A stretch of DNA of 64,000 nt, from NCBI GenBank assembly GCA_965230375.1, contig CBDDKU010000024.1:47581-111580 (forward strand). Direction: 5' to 3'. The notes under the pieces were generated by a model. The model made no database searches. It saw only the letters and a list, made by a program, of their open reading frames with translations, and was not told the DNA's origin. The DNA comes from CBDDKU01 sp965230375 (GTDB lineage Bacteria > Bacteroidota > Bacteroidia > Flavobacteriales_D > Cryomorphaceae). The translations under genes and the position numbers were made by a program. Of the stretch, positions 27,670 to 36,168 are shown piece by piece; within the stretch, counting starts at the first letter, position 1, and each line of letters begins with the position of its first letter.

Positions 27670-28731
27670 ATGAAGACTAACACGATACAGTTTATTGCAA
27701 TTGCTTTGATTATTACTGCCTGTGGTGGGGTTAAGAACAATCCAAATATGCCCGATGTGACGGCAGCTGTTGAAACCGAAGCCGTTTCGGCATCGACCGA
27801 CGACGATGCCGCTGATGATCCGGCCATCTGGTACAACGAAGCGAACCCGGGTAGAAGCTTGATTGTGGGTACTGACAAGACCGACGGGCTGGACATTTTT
27901 GCTCTGGATGGAAAGCTTCTCCAGTCGCATGCCGTGGGGCGAATCAATAACGTGGATATCCGCGACGGATTTATGCTCGACAGCACACGTATTCAGCTTA
28001 TCGGCGGAAGCAATCGAGACACCAATTCATCAGACTTTTGGATGATAGACGAATCGGGCAATCTGACAAAGCTCGGGTCCATCCCTTCTCAAATGCCAGA
28101 TGTCTATGGGTTTGCTATGTACAAGAGCCCTTCGAATGGGGAGATATACGCCTTTATCAATAGCAAGACCGGTGGGGTAGAGCAGTGGAAGCTCTCGGGA
28201 ATAAACGGTCAGGTAACAGGAAAGCTCGTCAGAAACCTCAAGCTGCCGAGTCAGGTAGAGGGAATGGTGGCAGATGATATCCTGGGAGAGATTTATGTCG
28301 GAGTGGAAGTCTTGGGGATCTTCAAATTCTCAGCCGAAGAAGGAGACCCGACCGAAGGAAAGATGTTGGCTAATTCGACCGATGAGAATGAGAACATTGC
28401 CTACGATATCGAAGGACTCGCTCTCTACTACCTGAATGATACAGAAGGTTACCTAATCGCTTCCAGCCAAGGGAACTTCTCCTACGCCGTTTTTGAGCCT
28501 CAGGGCGACAATAAATACCTCGGGAGCTTTGAGATCGTGGACGGACCCAACTGCGATGGGGTGCAGGAGACCGACGGTATTGATGTCACGCATTTAGCTC
28601 TTGGCGATGCCTTTCCTACCGGAGTCTTTATTTGCCAGGATGGATTTAATTTCGATGGTGAAGTCAAAAAGCCGCAGAACTTTAAGTTGGTGCACTGGAA
28701 GGATATAGCTGATCAATTGGGGTTGGAATAG
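27670..28731 (+). CDS. Beta-propeller phytase (3-phytase), lipoprotein
   Basis: A calcium-dependent alkaline phytase that frees phosphate from myo-inositol hexakisphosphate. The 353 residues fit the single-domain family length. The N-terminus has a lipoprotein signal with lipobox TACG near residue 17, so it is membrane-anchored. Family motifs: DDPAIWYN near residue 50, GTDKTDGLDIFALDG, GRINNVDIRDGF, QVEGMVADDILGEIYVGVE (calcium and phosphate site), YDIEGLALY, YLIASSQGN and DGIDVTH near the end. It starts 1 base after the receptor gene, forming a tight operon that would degrade phytate and import products. A heptamer repeat array begins 5 bases after the stop; no hairpin terminator is visible. 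Confidence 0.94.
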   Translation: MKTNTIQFIAIALIITACGGVKNNPNMPDVTAAVETEAVSASTDDDAADDPAIWYNEANPGRSLIVGTDKTDGLDIFALDGKLLQSHAVGRINNVDIRDGFMLDSTRIQLIGGSNRDTNSSDFWMIDESGNLTKLGSIPSQMPDVYGFAMYKSPSNGEIYAFINSKTGGVEQWKLSGINGQVTGKLVRNLKLPSQVEGMVADDILGEIYVGVEVLGIFKFSAEEGDPTEGKMLANSTDENENIAYDIEGLALYYLNDTEGYLIASSQGNFSYAVFEPQGDNKYLGSFEIVDGPNCDGVQETDGIDVTHLALGDAFPTGVFICQDGFNFDGEVKKPQNFKLVHWKDIADQLGLE

Positions 28732-28735
28732 TTAC

Positions 28736-28826
28736 GAGTTTGGAATGCGGAGTTGGGTATTGAGTATTGGGTATTGAGTATAGAGTAGTGGGTAGTGAGT
28801 ATTGGGTAGTGAGTATGGGGTATTGA
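28736..28826 (+). repeat. Degenerate heptanucleotide tandem array
   Basis: Thirteen consecutive seven-base units, mostly of the forms GTATTGA, GTATTGG, GTAGTGA and GTAGTGG, after leading units GAGTTTG, GAATGCG, GAGTTGG. Phase is kept throughout with no indel. The array starts 5 bases after the phytase stop codon, with the G-rich strand on the coding strand. Confidence 0.85.
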
Positions 28827-29248
28827 TAATTTCTGCCCTGGGATTCGATAAATCAATTAACCCCCACGCTCTGCCCCATCCCTAAAGGGAGTCCCCCGCG
28901 CAAGTTTCGTTCAGCGACTATCACCTGCGCTACAATGAATCAATAGACAATTGAAATGAAGCGTCATACTGAGTGCCCCGCGTACTTGCGGGGTGTATCG
29001 AAGTAAAGCGACAAGTTTGAGGTAACCCCCACGCTTTTCCCCGTCCCTAAAGGGTGTCCCACGCGCAAGGTTCGATTGACCCTCATTCTAAGGAATATGC
29101 AGCGAGGAGCAGACCCATAGGGACAAGCTATTGGTAAAATATCATACACTCCTCGATTTCGGATTGTCCATGCGCTTTTCCCCGTCCCTGACTGTGAACG
29201 TCAGGGTGTCCACGCACGACCAGTTGCGCTCCGCAACGATCAGGTCAG
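28827..29248. repeat. Intergenic mosaic repeats between phytase and first glycosyltransferase
   Basis: No gene seen. It contains CTCTGCCCCATCCCTAAAGGG (28872 region) and two further CTTTTCCCCGTCCCT-type blocks (about 29030 and 29175), the palindromic block with TGAGTGCCCCG and CGGGGTGTATCGA (about 28967-29015), and a perfect GTTGCG-CTC-CGCAAC hairpin at 29223-29237 just beyond the end of the next minus-strand gene. Confidence 0.7.
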
Positions 29249-30472
29249 CTATTCCGCAGCGGGATTGACCAAGTATTTCAAAATCACTTTTCTGGGGATG
29301 TATTTCAGGTGGGCGGTGTGATCTGTAAATGGGTCCACAAACTGGAGTACGGGATTGGTTTGGTCCAGTTGTTCCAAGATGGTGTTGACAAGAGCTTTGA
29401 GCTGCCTTTCGTGGGAGACAATTTTCCCGATGTGGTTGATTCTCTCTCGTCTCAATTCCGGATGGTCGGAATCGCTGTGTTGTTCACTGATGAACTTCGC
29501 GATTTTTTGTGGGTTTGTGCCGACTAAAGATGGTTCCTTCAATCCTTCGAGTAGTTCGTTTGAAGCGCCGCCTTCCACAGCAACGACTCTGAGCCCAAGT
29601 AAAAGGGCTTCTGCAATTACTCGCCCAAAACCTTCCTGATTGCCTGGGGAAAAGACGATGTCGTTTTCCTTGACCAGAGACCAAGGATCTTTTTTGAAGC
29701 CGACCCAATTGACTTCTTTCTGAAGGTTGTGCGAAACAATAAATTGATCTACTTCCTTCTTGTAATTTTCTTTTACTACTGGCCCGATAAGTTTTAGATC
29801 CATGTTTAAGCCGGACGCCTTTAACTCATGAAGAACCTGAACGGCTAGCAGTTGATTTTTTATGGGTAGGACACTGCCGATCATTACTAAACTTTGAGAG
29901 CCCACTGATTTAATGAGACCTTGGCTCGATAATTTCAATGGGTTGTACACCACCTTGGTTTTTCCCTTTATGTAAGGCTTCCAGGAATCTTTCGTTGCTT
30001 CAGAGTTATACATAACCAACGTGGAAAGCGAGCCAATGATTGCTCCTAAGGCATCAAGCGTCTCTCTGTATTGATCGAAAATTTTCCCCGATGCTAGTTC
30101 TCGGATATGCTGTATGTGTGGGATATTCAGTATTCCAGCAACCAATGCACCAACTCCTATTACAGAAGTGTTTGAGTAAATTAATTCGGGTTTAAAAGAC
30201 GCTAGTATTGAAGCAATTTTATCTGCATTGATTCTGTTTCGCAGCACCCAATTTTGATCCAATGAACTTCCATCGCTCTTCCACCATTCGATCTTGGCCT
30301 TGATCCAAGGGATTTGCTGACCTGCCAGTTCACTTGACAGCTCTCCTTTTTTGGGCACTACTACGACTACACTATGTCCATTTTCCTTGAAGGACTTGGC
30401 CAATTCTAAGAGTGAGCGCTCAGCTCCTTCCAGTGCCGATGCATGAGATATAAATGCAATTCTTGCAGACAT
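29249..30472 (-). CDS. Glycosyltransferase family 4 (GT-B)
   Basis: A cytoplasmic GT-B glycosyltransferase of 407 residues that would transfer a sugar from a nucleotide donor to a lipid-linked glycan. The N-terminal acceptor lobe starts AFISHASALEGAERSLLELA, a typical GT4 opening with the Gly-rich loop. The C-terminal donor lobe carries SPGNQEGFGRVIAEALLLG with the E-x7-E pair (EGFGRVIAE), followed by VVAVEGGASNELL. ATG 30472 is the first good start. The gene stands alone between two repeat-filled gaps, so it is probably transcribed by itself. Donor and acceptor sugars cannot be read from the sequence. Confidence 0.88.
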   Translation of the reverse strand: MSARIAFISHASALEGAERSLLELAKSFKENGHSVVVVVPKKGELSSELAGQQIPWIKAKIEWWKSDGSSLDQNWVLRNRINADKIASILASFKPELIYSNTSVIGVGALVAGILNIPHIQHIRELASGKIFDQYRETLDALGAIIGSLSTLVMYNSEATKDSWKPYIKGKTKVVYNPLKLSSQGLIKSVGSQSLVMIGSVLPIKNQLLAVQVLHELKASGLNMDLKLIGPVVKENYKKEVDQFIVSHNLQKEVNWVGFKKDPWSLVKENDIVFSPGNQEGFGRVIAEALLLGLRVVAVEGGASNELLEGLKEPSLVGTNPQKIAKFISEQHSDSDHPELRRERINHIGKIVSHERQLKALVNTILEQLDQTNPVLQFVDPFTDHTAHLKYIPRKVILKYLVNPAAE

Positions 30473-30977
30473 TGAGTCAAATGTAGGAATGAATGTTTGA
30501 CAATTGATCCTCCTTCGCTAAATCCTTCGTTGAAACTACGGACTTCGAAGAAAGCTACGGCGGATAAATGGATAATTGACAGCTCCGAAATGGCTTCGGG
30601 GTCTTCGCTGCGCTACGATTGACAATGGATAATTGACAATGTGTTTCGTTAAGCGGATGGAGATATGGGAGTCAAAGGAATTAGAAATTAGGAATGGGGT
30701 ATTGGGTATTGAGTATTGGGTATTCCGCCTACGCTAAGTCTTACGCTACACCTTCGCGTAGCTACGGCGCAGAAACTAAGACCTTCGTTGAAACTACGGA
30801 CTTCGAAGAAGGCTATGGCGCATGAATTAGGAATGTCTGAATTAAGAATTCCACCTACGCCAAGCCCTTCGCTAAGTCCTTCGCTGAAGCTTCGGCCTTC
30901 AAGAAAGCTACGGCCTTCGAGAAGGCTTCGGTGGATAAATGCGGAGTTCGGAGTTGGGAATTGCCCCATTACTGTAC
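30473..30977. repeat. Intergenic mosaic repeats (heptamers and CTTCG-type blocks)
   Basis: No gene seen. It holds a seven-unit heptamer array at 30678-30726 (GAATTAG, AAATTAG, GAATGGG, then GTATTGG/GTATTGA units), a short AATTGAC/AATGGAT array near 30615-30640, and several copies of a CCGCCTACGCTAAG...CTTCGTTGAAACTACGG block (about 30510-30560, 30727-30830, 30850-30935) whose CTTCG and CGAAG words can pair. Confidence 0.7.
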
Positions 30978-31620
30978 AGAGTTGACAAGTTTTGAGAGCG
31001 AGAAATGGCACCACAGAGCCACAGAGCACACAGAGAAATTGTGGAAGACTTTGCTAATTCCGATGTCATTCTTAAAAATTGAACTTAAAGCCAGCCCTGA
31101 AAGGGCAAAGGATCTTAGCAGCCGGTGAAACCGGATGCGTTCAACATTACACCAAATTAAAGCCCTGTAAGGGCGAGACATTAAGTACGGTCGTGTATTG
31201 TGGGTAACGGATATTGGTTTTCGTTGAATTCAAAATTGTGTAAGGCGCAGGATTGCAAATCCAGCGCAGCGGGTGGTAAGGGGGAGGACATTTCGGCACC
31301 AAACTATCTCTGACTCCTTCAACGCCCGCGCTCTGCCCCGTCCCTAAAGGGCGTCCGCGCTCAAAGAGATTGATCAGAATTTCTCATTTTTCAAGCGCAT
31401 CAGCACAAATGTTGAGCAGCGGGTATGGGGTATTGAGTATTGAGTATTCCGCCTTCGTGCGACTTCGGCGGATGAATGGAGAAGGAATGGATAATGGACA
31501 ATTGTCTGCAAAAGTTAGTCACATTGAGTGCCACGAATACTTTCGGGGTGTATCGAAATGGACGGCAATGATTGTAGTGATAAAACAATTTTGAAAAGGC
31601 GGTGCTCTGCCCCATCCCGC
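30978..31620 (+). repeat. Composite repeat, copy 1 (blocks A-B-heptamers-C)
   Basis: A ~640-base composite that recurs at 37520-38165 in the same orientation and order. Block A (30978-31183) begins with a CACCACAGAGCCACAGAG phrase and ends in three small hairpins: GCCCTGAAAGGGC, CCGGTGAAACCGG and GCCCTGTAAGGGC. Block B (31241-31423) has GGGGGAGGACATTTCGGCACC and a GCCCCGTCCCTAAAGGGCG palindrome. A heptamer stretch follows (TATTGAG units), then block C (from 31502), with GAGTGCCACGAATACTTTCG and GTAGTGATAAAAC. No coding capacity is conserved between copies. Confidence 0.85.
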
Positions 31621-31742
31621 CTGAGGCGGATACGGCGGACAGGAGTGAGAATGAGTGTGAGAGCGATGATAGCAAGTTTAACAAGAGATAAGCACACGCA
31701 TATAGGGGTTTTATGGAAATAACTTTGTGGGCTAAACAATCC

Positions 31743-32657
31743 TCACCACTTTCTCAGAAACTTGCCGGTGACAAATTGAGAGAGAAAGGACTTAAAAATC
31801 CCGTGGCGGTTCAACTTCTTAAACTCCGGATCATTCCACTGCCCAATCCGGTGAATTTTATACCATTTCTTTTGAAGTGCTTCGAGTTCGACGGACTGTT
31901 TTATACCCATCGTAGCTAGATGTTCCCTGATGATAGCCTCTTCGGCAATACGACCAGCAATACGGTCAAAACTCCGATGTGTGCGGCTTGAATCCAAATG
32001 AAACCTGAAGTAATTGAGGTGTTCGTGTACGAAAGAGAGACTTCCACTCTCGAGCATTTTGATCCAAAAGAGCCAATCACCGCACATGCGCATTTGAGTC
32101 ATTTCAGTATCGATCAGGTCCTGAGCTGCTGACTTTCTGAAAATGACTGCCGAAGCGTTTGGTATGACATTCTTCACCTTGAGGTAATTGGAAACAAAGT
32201 CCTTTCCTTCTAAGGTAAAGTCCGCTTCCCAAATATTCGGGTTAAACTCTGTAGTTGTGTCAGTTCGGTCGAGTACAATTTCACCATCCCTGACATCGTA
32301 TGTGTTTGAGTAAATTAGATTTACTTGATCATCTACCTTGGATAGGAGTGTTTCAAGAAAGTCTAATTCACAATAGTCGTCGCTTTCAGCAATCCAGATC
32401 CAATCTCCAGTCGCTTGAGCAAGTCCTTTCTTCCATTGATGGAAGGGGCTGCCAGAATTCTTTCTATTAACTACCAATTTGTCGACTCTGTCTTCATACT
32501 TTTTGATGACATCGACACTCTCGTCGGTTGACGCATCATCGAATATTAATAGCTCGAAGTTCTGATAAGTCTGGTTTATTATCGACTCAATTCGCTGGTC
32601 CAAGAACCTTGCATGGTTGAAGTTGGGAAGGATGATAGAAACTTTCGGTCCGCTCAA
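31743..32657 (-). CDS. Glycosyltransferase family 2 (GT-A)
   Basis: A cytoplasmic GT-A glycosyltransferase of 304 residues. The family opening KVSIILPNFNHARFLDQRI is followed by FELLIFDDASTDES (nucleotide-sugar binding). The metal-binding acidic motif is ESDDYCELDF near residue 90, and the acceptor-side region includes RMCGDWLFWIKML. The start is TTG at 32657; no ATG gives the complete first beta-strand. The length is that of a soluble capsule or LPS glycosyltransferase, without transmembrane segments. It is isolated between repeats and 300 bases from the next glycosyltransferase gene. Sugar specificity is unknown. Confidence 0.9.
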   Translation of the reverse strand: MSGPKVSIILPNFNHARFLDQRIESIINQTYQNFELLIFDDASTDESVDVIKKYEDRVDKLVVNRKNSGSPFHQWKKGLAQATGDWIWIAESDDYCELDFLETLLSKVDDQVNLIYSNTYDVRDGEIVLDRTDTTTEFNPNIWEADFTLEGKDFVSNYLKVKNVIPNASAVIFRKSAAQDLIDTEMTQMRMCGDWLFWIKMLESGSLSFVHEHLNYFRFHLDSSRTHRSFDRIAGRIAEEAIIREHLATMGIKQSVELEALQKKWYKIHRIGQWNDPEFKKLNRHGIFKSFLSQFVTGKFLRKW

Positions 32658-32957
32658 TTGGTCAGGTTTTGGGTGCTAAATTAAGAATGTGCGATGATGT
32701 TACCTCTATGGATGAAATAGGTAATTTGATTCATCTTGCAATAAATAGTGGGTTTTAGAAGCAAAGTACTTTTAAGCAGGATTATAGATTGTCAGTGCAA
32801 GTCTAATCCAGATTAAAAGCGACAGGTTTCTTAGATTCAACTGCTTCTCGATACACTACTGATGCTCCCTTTGGTCGATCAGCAGCACTCGAAGTGACTC
32901 AAGAAGAAAAACTCGATAAAGTACGAATGTGCGAATATGCAAGAAAGTATGAGTTGC
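32658..32957. other. Gap with one palindromic repeat block
   Basis: About 300 bases without a gene. Bases 32844-32898 are a diverged member of the palindromic family (CTTCTCGATACAC ... GCACTCGAAGTGAC) also found at about 35390-35430. The remainder shows nothing recognisable. Confidence 0.55.
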
Positions 32958-34076
32958 CTAGGCCCTTTTTGAAGCGATGGCGTCTTTTAAGGTGTCTGCG
33001 AGGGAATTCAAATGGCGCTCTATGCTAAAGTTTAGTATGTACCGCTTTCTCCCTGCTTCGCCTAGTTCTCGGGAGTATTCGGAACTGTCGAGAACGCGGA
33101 TCATGTTTGTGGCCATCTGATCGATATCATGCTCATCGCAAAGCAGCCCTGTTTTTTCTTCTAAGACTACATCTGGGATCCCCGCATGACGGGTAGCAAT
33201 AACGGGTAGGGCAGAAGCCTGAGCTTCCAATACGGATAGGGGAGTTCCTTCCATATCACCGCTTGTAGGTCTGATGGAGTGCTGGACGAAAGCTCTGGAT
33301 TGGGTGAGAATTTCTCTGAAATCCTCAGGTTTTAAAATCCCCGGAAGACTAACGCGATCATCGATTCTCCATTTCTTGACCAGGTTCACACAAACATCGT
33401 ACAAGGGACCATCTCCACCGATAATAAGCCGGGCATCGGGGTGAACTTCCAATGCCTTTTGGAAAGCCATTATGGTGTAGTAAGGGGCTTTTTTATCGAC
33501 AAATCTTCCCAGACCAACGAGCTGCTTTTTTTCATAGGTGGGAGACAAGTCCAGAAATCGCGGGTGAACACCGTAGGTGTTTCTGACCACCTTTTCCGGT
33601 GGACAACCGATCTCGATCAACATATCCTTCATGCGCTCACTCACGGCAATGACTGCATGGGCGTACTTAAACATCTCAATGTACGTGTCCTTCTCTTCTT
33701 GGAGCACATCGTATCGCGAGGCATCGAACCCGTGGAAATGTACGACCATTGGAATGTTCAGAGCCTTTGCTATGGGGAGAATTTTACCACCCATCATCCC
33801 GTATTCAGCTAGAATTACGTCTATCTTTTCTTCCAGAAATGAAGATGCGATGGCTTCTTGAGCGGGGTTGAGTTTCAGTTTCTTGAGCGGGTTGTAGACT
33901 ATTTTGTGGAATCGCGAACGAAAGCTCAAGTCAATTAAAGTGCCTTTTCCTTCGAGCATGGCCTTCTGGATTCCTCCAAAGTAAAACTTGACCTTGGCTC
34001 CGGGGATGTCTCTGTGAGCCTGAATAAAGGTCTCGGTAACCGAATTTTGGCGTGGGCTGTATATGGCTAGGTTCAT
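32958..34076 (-). CDS. Glycosyltransferase family 4 (GT-B)
   Basis: A GT4 enzyme of 372 residues. The N-terminal lobe begins LAIYSPRQNSVTETFIQAH, typical of colanic-acid-type (WcaL/WcaC-like) glycosyltransferases. The donor lobe has YEKKQLVGLGRFVDKKAPY near residue 190, ARLIIGGDGPLYD, then VQHSIRPTSGDMEGTPLSVL and EAQASALPVIATRHAGIPD, which carries the family E-x7 spacing. ATG 34076 is used. It lies 300 bases from the GT2 gene upstream of its stop, with repeats beyond its 5' end, so its promoter must sit inside or next to the repeats. Function in capsule or exopolysaccharide assembly is likely; the sugar is unknown. Confidence 0.9.
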   Translation of the reverse strand: MNLAIYSPRQNSVTETFIQAHRDIPGAKVKFYFGGIQKAMLEGKGTLIDLSFRSRFHKIVYNPLKKLKLNPAQEAIASSFLEEKIDVILAEYGMMGGKILPIAKALNIPMVVHFHGFDASRYDVLQEEKDTYIEMFKYAHAVIAVSERMKDMLIEIGCPPEKVVRNTYGVHPRFLDLSPTYEKKQLVGLGRFVDKKAPYYTIMAFQKALEVHPDARLIIGGDGPLYDVCVNLVKKWRIDDRVSLPGILKPEDFREILTQSRAFVQHSIRPTSGDMEGTPLSVLEAQASALPVIATRHAGIPDVVLEEKTGLLCDEHDIDQMATNMIRVLDSSEYSRELGEAGRKRYILNFSIERHLNSLADTLKDAIASKRA

Positions 34077-34306
34077 GAAGCTTGTTTTGCTGGGCTAAGG
34101 TAGGGATGAATGGACAATTTATAATGGACAGTTGACAATGGATAATGTAGTTGGGTTTAGAGTTCCAGAATAGGGAGTCATTTGGAGAAGTAGAATAACT
34201 AGTTCGCTCCGTGTTGGCGGGATAATTGAAGTTATATTCTATTGCAGAATGTATGTATCCTTGGGAGCTCAAACTTCACAAACGAGATTCTTCTCTTCGC
34301 CTGAGG
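34077..34306. repeat. Heptamer-containing gap upstream of a glycosyltransferase
   Basis: Bases 34110-34150 are AATGGAC, AATTTAT, AATGGAC, AGTTGAC, AATGGAT heptamers. The remainder (34150-34306) has no gene and no clear repeat relation. Confidence 0.6.
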
Positions 34307-34613
34307 CGGAAGGGGGTAAGGGGGAGGACTTTTCGGCACCAAACTATCTCTGACTCCTTCATCGCCCACGCTCTGCCCCGTCCCTAAAGGGAGTCCTCGC
34401 GCAACCAGATTGATCAGAATTTCTCATTTTTCAAGCACATCAGCAGAAATGCTGGGCAGCGGATCGGTTTTGTTCAGATAAGTGTGCCATTCTTAAAAAT
34501 TGAGCTTAAAGCCAGCCCTGACCGTAAGCGTCAGGGCAAAAGATCTTAGCGGCCGGTGAAACCGGGTGCATTTAGAACACACCACATTAAAGCCCTGTAA
34601 GGGCGAGACATTG
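34307..34613 (+). repeat. Third copy of blocks B and A, in swapped order
   Basis: Block B (34307-34461, with GGGGGAGGACTTTTCGGCACC) precedes a shortened block A (34484-34613), the opposite order to the composites at 31 and 37.5 kb. The first block-A hairpin has been replaced by a longer one (GCCCTGACCGTAAGCGTCAGGGC), while the CCGGTGAAACCGG and GCCCTGTAAGGGC hairpins are intact. Confidence 0.8.
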
Positions 34614-35500
34614 AATCCGGAATTAAAATGGACAGTGGATTTTACGCAATTTTGTGCAAACTGATTTAGTTGGATGTCACGCTGCCGCGCGATTGGTCGA
34701 AGACGAATTGTCCATTGGCGAAGCAGCGCAGCTACTTCGGAATGGGGCAACGGATTCGAATGAGGAAGCGCCGCGCTTTTCCACAGCCCTAAAGGGCATC
34801 AGCGCGCAGATATAATTGAAAATTATGTGCTCCGCTGCGGCATGCGCCCTGCGGCAGGGTTTAAGCGTTATTGGTCTTGTTTGAAATGACCGCGCTCTGC
34901 CCTGGTCCTGACGTTATCAGTCAGGGTGTCAACGCGCAAACAGACAGATTTTGTTATGATATTGTAGATTTGCAGCAACTGCACATATGATTCTCTATTG
35001 ATTCCCTGATTTGCAGAAGAACTATATTCGTTTTCCTTTCTCTTCGTTTTTCCTAAGGATGAAAAAGAAGCAAAAAATCATTTGTTTTCGAAAGTTGATC
35101 CGCTGCTTCTCTTTTTAAAAGTTAAGAGAAGCGCTGGACCGGCCGACAACGATACTGACGATCGGTTTCACCGATGTCAGCATAATTGACATCATCCGCT
35201 CCAAAGTCGACTACCACTTTTATCGGCCTTCATGGTTCGAAAACGGAAAGCCGTTGTCAGATTCTCATCGCAGAAATCATTTAATACTGTGGAAGATGTC
35301 TTGAAACATGTCGAGGTTTTCTGAAATACGTTCCATGAAATATGACTAGTAGAACGTCGCAACGGGGCTAGTACATGGGTTGACGTCTTTCTCGATACAC
35401 CCCGAATGTTTTCGGGGCACTCGAAATGACTTAGTTTCTGATTCGACAGTCAACCGGGAATAAAATGATTCGATGTTGGTGGTTGTTTGTGGTAAAGGAT
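34614..35500. other. Long non-coding gap with hairpins and short repeats
   Basis: No convincing gene. Repeat blocks of the CCCTAAAGGGC type occur near 34768 and 34900. Beyond about 34960 the sequence is unique in the window and contains strong inverted repeats: GCTTCTCTT/AAGAGAAGC (35105-35132), a bulged CTGAC-ATCGGT/ACCGAT-GTCAG hairpin (35155-35180), and an ACGG-AAAG-CCGT hairpin near 35248. Bases 35386-35432 are another TCGATACACCCCG...CGGGGCACTCGA palindrome. A structured RNA or a decayed gene is possible; neither is shown. Confidence 0.5.
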
Positions 35501-35533
35501 AAAAAACGCCTCCCCAGATTGCTCTGAGGAGGC
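35501..35533 (-). terminator. Terminator of the DUF6266/DUF5675 cassette
   Basis: GCCTCC (35508-35513) pairs with GGAGGC (35528-35533), with further partial pairing inside. On the minus strand a GTTTTTTATC tract follows. It lies 17 bases beyond the stop of the last cassette gene. Confidence 0.85.
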
Positions 35534-35549
35534 TTTTGTGGACCGCGGG

Positions 35550-35774
35550 TTAGTCACCTTCAACAGTTACCTGGGCAACTGCTGCGAGGGATCCGCCTAG
35601 CACAGTGGCATAGCCAGCTATGGTAGTGAGCAGTGCGGGCACTGCGACTGGTGCGGTCAGGATGGCGCCGCCGATGGCTGTCAAGGACAGGCCTATGGTG
35701 CGCACTATTCTGAAGAATTTGGGTGTTGGGTTTGCGGCCCGTTGCACCAAATTCAGTTTTTGCTTATTTATCAT
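35550..35774 (-). CDS. Small membrane protein, holin-like
   Basis: A 74-residue protein with a basic N-terminus (KQKLNLVQRAANPTPKFFR), then two Gly/Ala/Thr-rich hydrophobic stretches (about residues 24-45 and 47-66) and a short acidic end (TVEGD). The shape resembles phage holins and other small pore-forming or membrane proteins, but no family motif is visible. Its ATG overlaps the stop of the DUF5675 gene by four bases (ATGA), so translation is probably coupled, and it is the last gene before a terminator. The holin idea rests on shape and on the neighbour. Confidence 0.75.
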   Translation of the reverse strand: MINKQKLNLVQRAANPTPKFFRIVRTIGLSLTAIGGAILTAPVAVPALLTTIAGYATVLGGSLAAVAQVTVEGD

Positions 35775-36166
35775 TCGTGTATACTTAATGTTAGTATTTC
35801 ACCTTTTTCCAGGACCGGCAAGACCCGGTCAAGCAATTTGCGCATGGCCTCTCTGGAGCGGATTCCGAAGCCTTCTCCAACCAGTTCCATGACCGGAGCG
35901 ATGCAACCCTTGAGTTCTCGCAGGGCATCGTTTGCCGGATGGAATAGGATGTACCTTCGGCCTCTGACTCCTTTTATCCAGAGATGGCGTCCGAACCGTG
36001 GGCTGTGGCGACTTACGACTGTGTATTCGCCTTCAGGTATGCACGAGACGGATTGTTTGTTCTGACGCCAAGGGAGCTCTATGGTCTTGCATATGACGCT
36101 CTTGTTGGCGATCAGATACCCGTTAGTGGCACGGTGGCCGTATATTCGGATGAGGGTGAGACGCAT
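35771..36166 (-). CDS. DUF5675 family protein
   Basis: A 131-residue protein that I assign to the DUF5675 family from the pattern CIPEGEYTVVSRHSPRFG, then RRYILFHPANDALRELKGCI. This is an arrangement of His, Asn and Cys residues resembling L,D-transpeptidase-like or YkuD-like active sites, though no activity is established. It has no signal peptide. The family is common in Bacteroidota and in phage-derived loci. It lies two bases downstream of the DUF6266 gene and overlaps the small membrane-protein gene by four bases, so the three form one transcription unit. A role in cell-wall interaction or lysis is only inference. Confidence 0.75.
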   Translation of the reverse strand: MRLTLIRIYGHRATNGYLIANKSVICKTIELPWRQNKQSVSCIPEGEYTVVSRHSPRFGRHLWIKGVRGRRYILFHPANDALRELKGCIAPVMELVGEGFGIRSREAMRKLLDRVLPVLEKGEILTLSIHE

Positions 36167-36168
36167 GA

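Noticed and set aside
30478..30503. Minus-strand promoter (TACATTTG with TTG) before the glycosyltransferase at 30472
   Set aside because: The spacer is 15 bases instead of about 19, and it would place the transcription start at or inside the start codon; not strong enough to call.
30969..31181. Short open frames with a recurring peptide (CTRFHRLLSSFALSGLALSS type) at about 31.1, 34.6 and 37.6 kb
   Set aside because: They are the complement of repeat block A. The starts, ends and frames differ between copies, and the shared peptide is explained by the conserved DNA hairpins.
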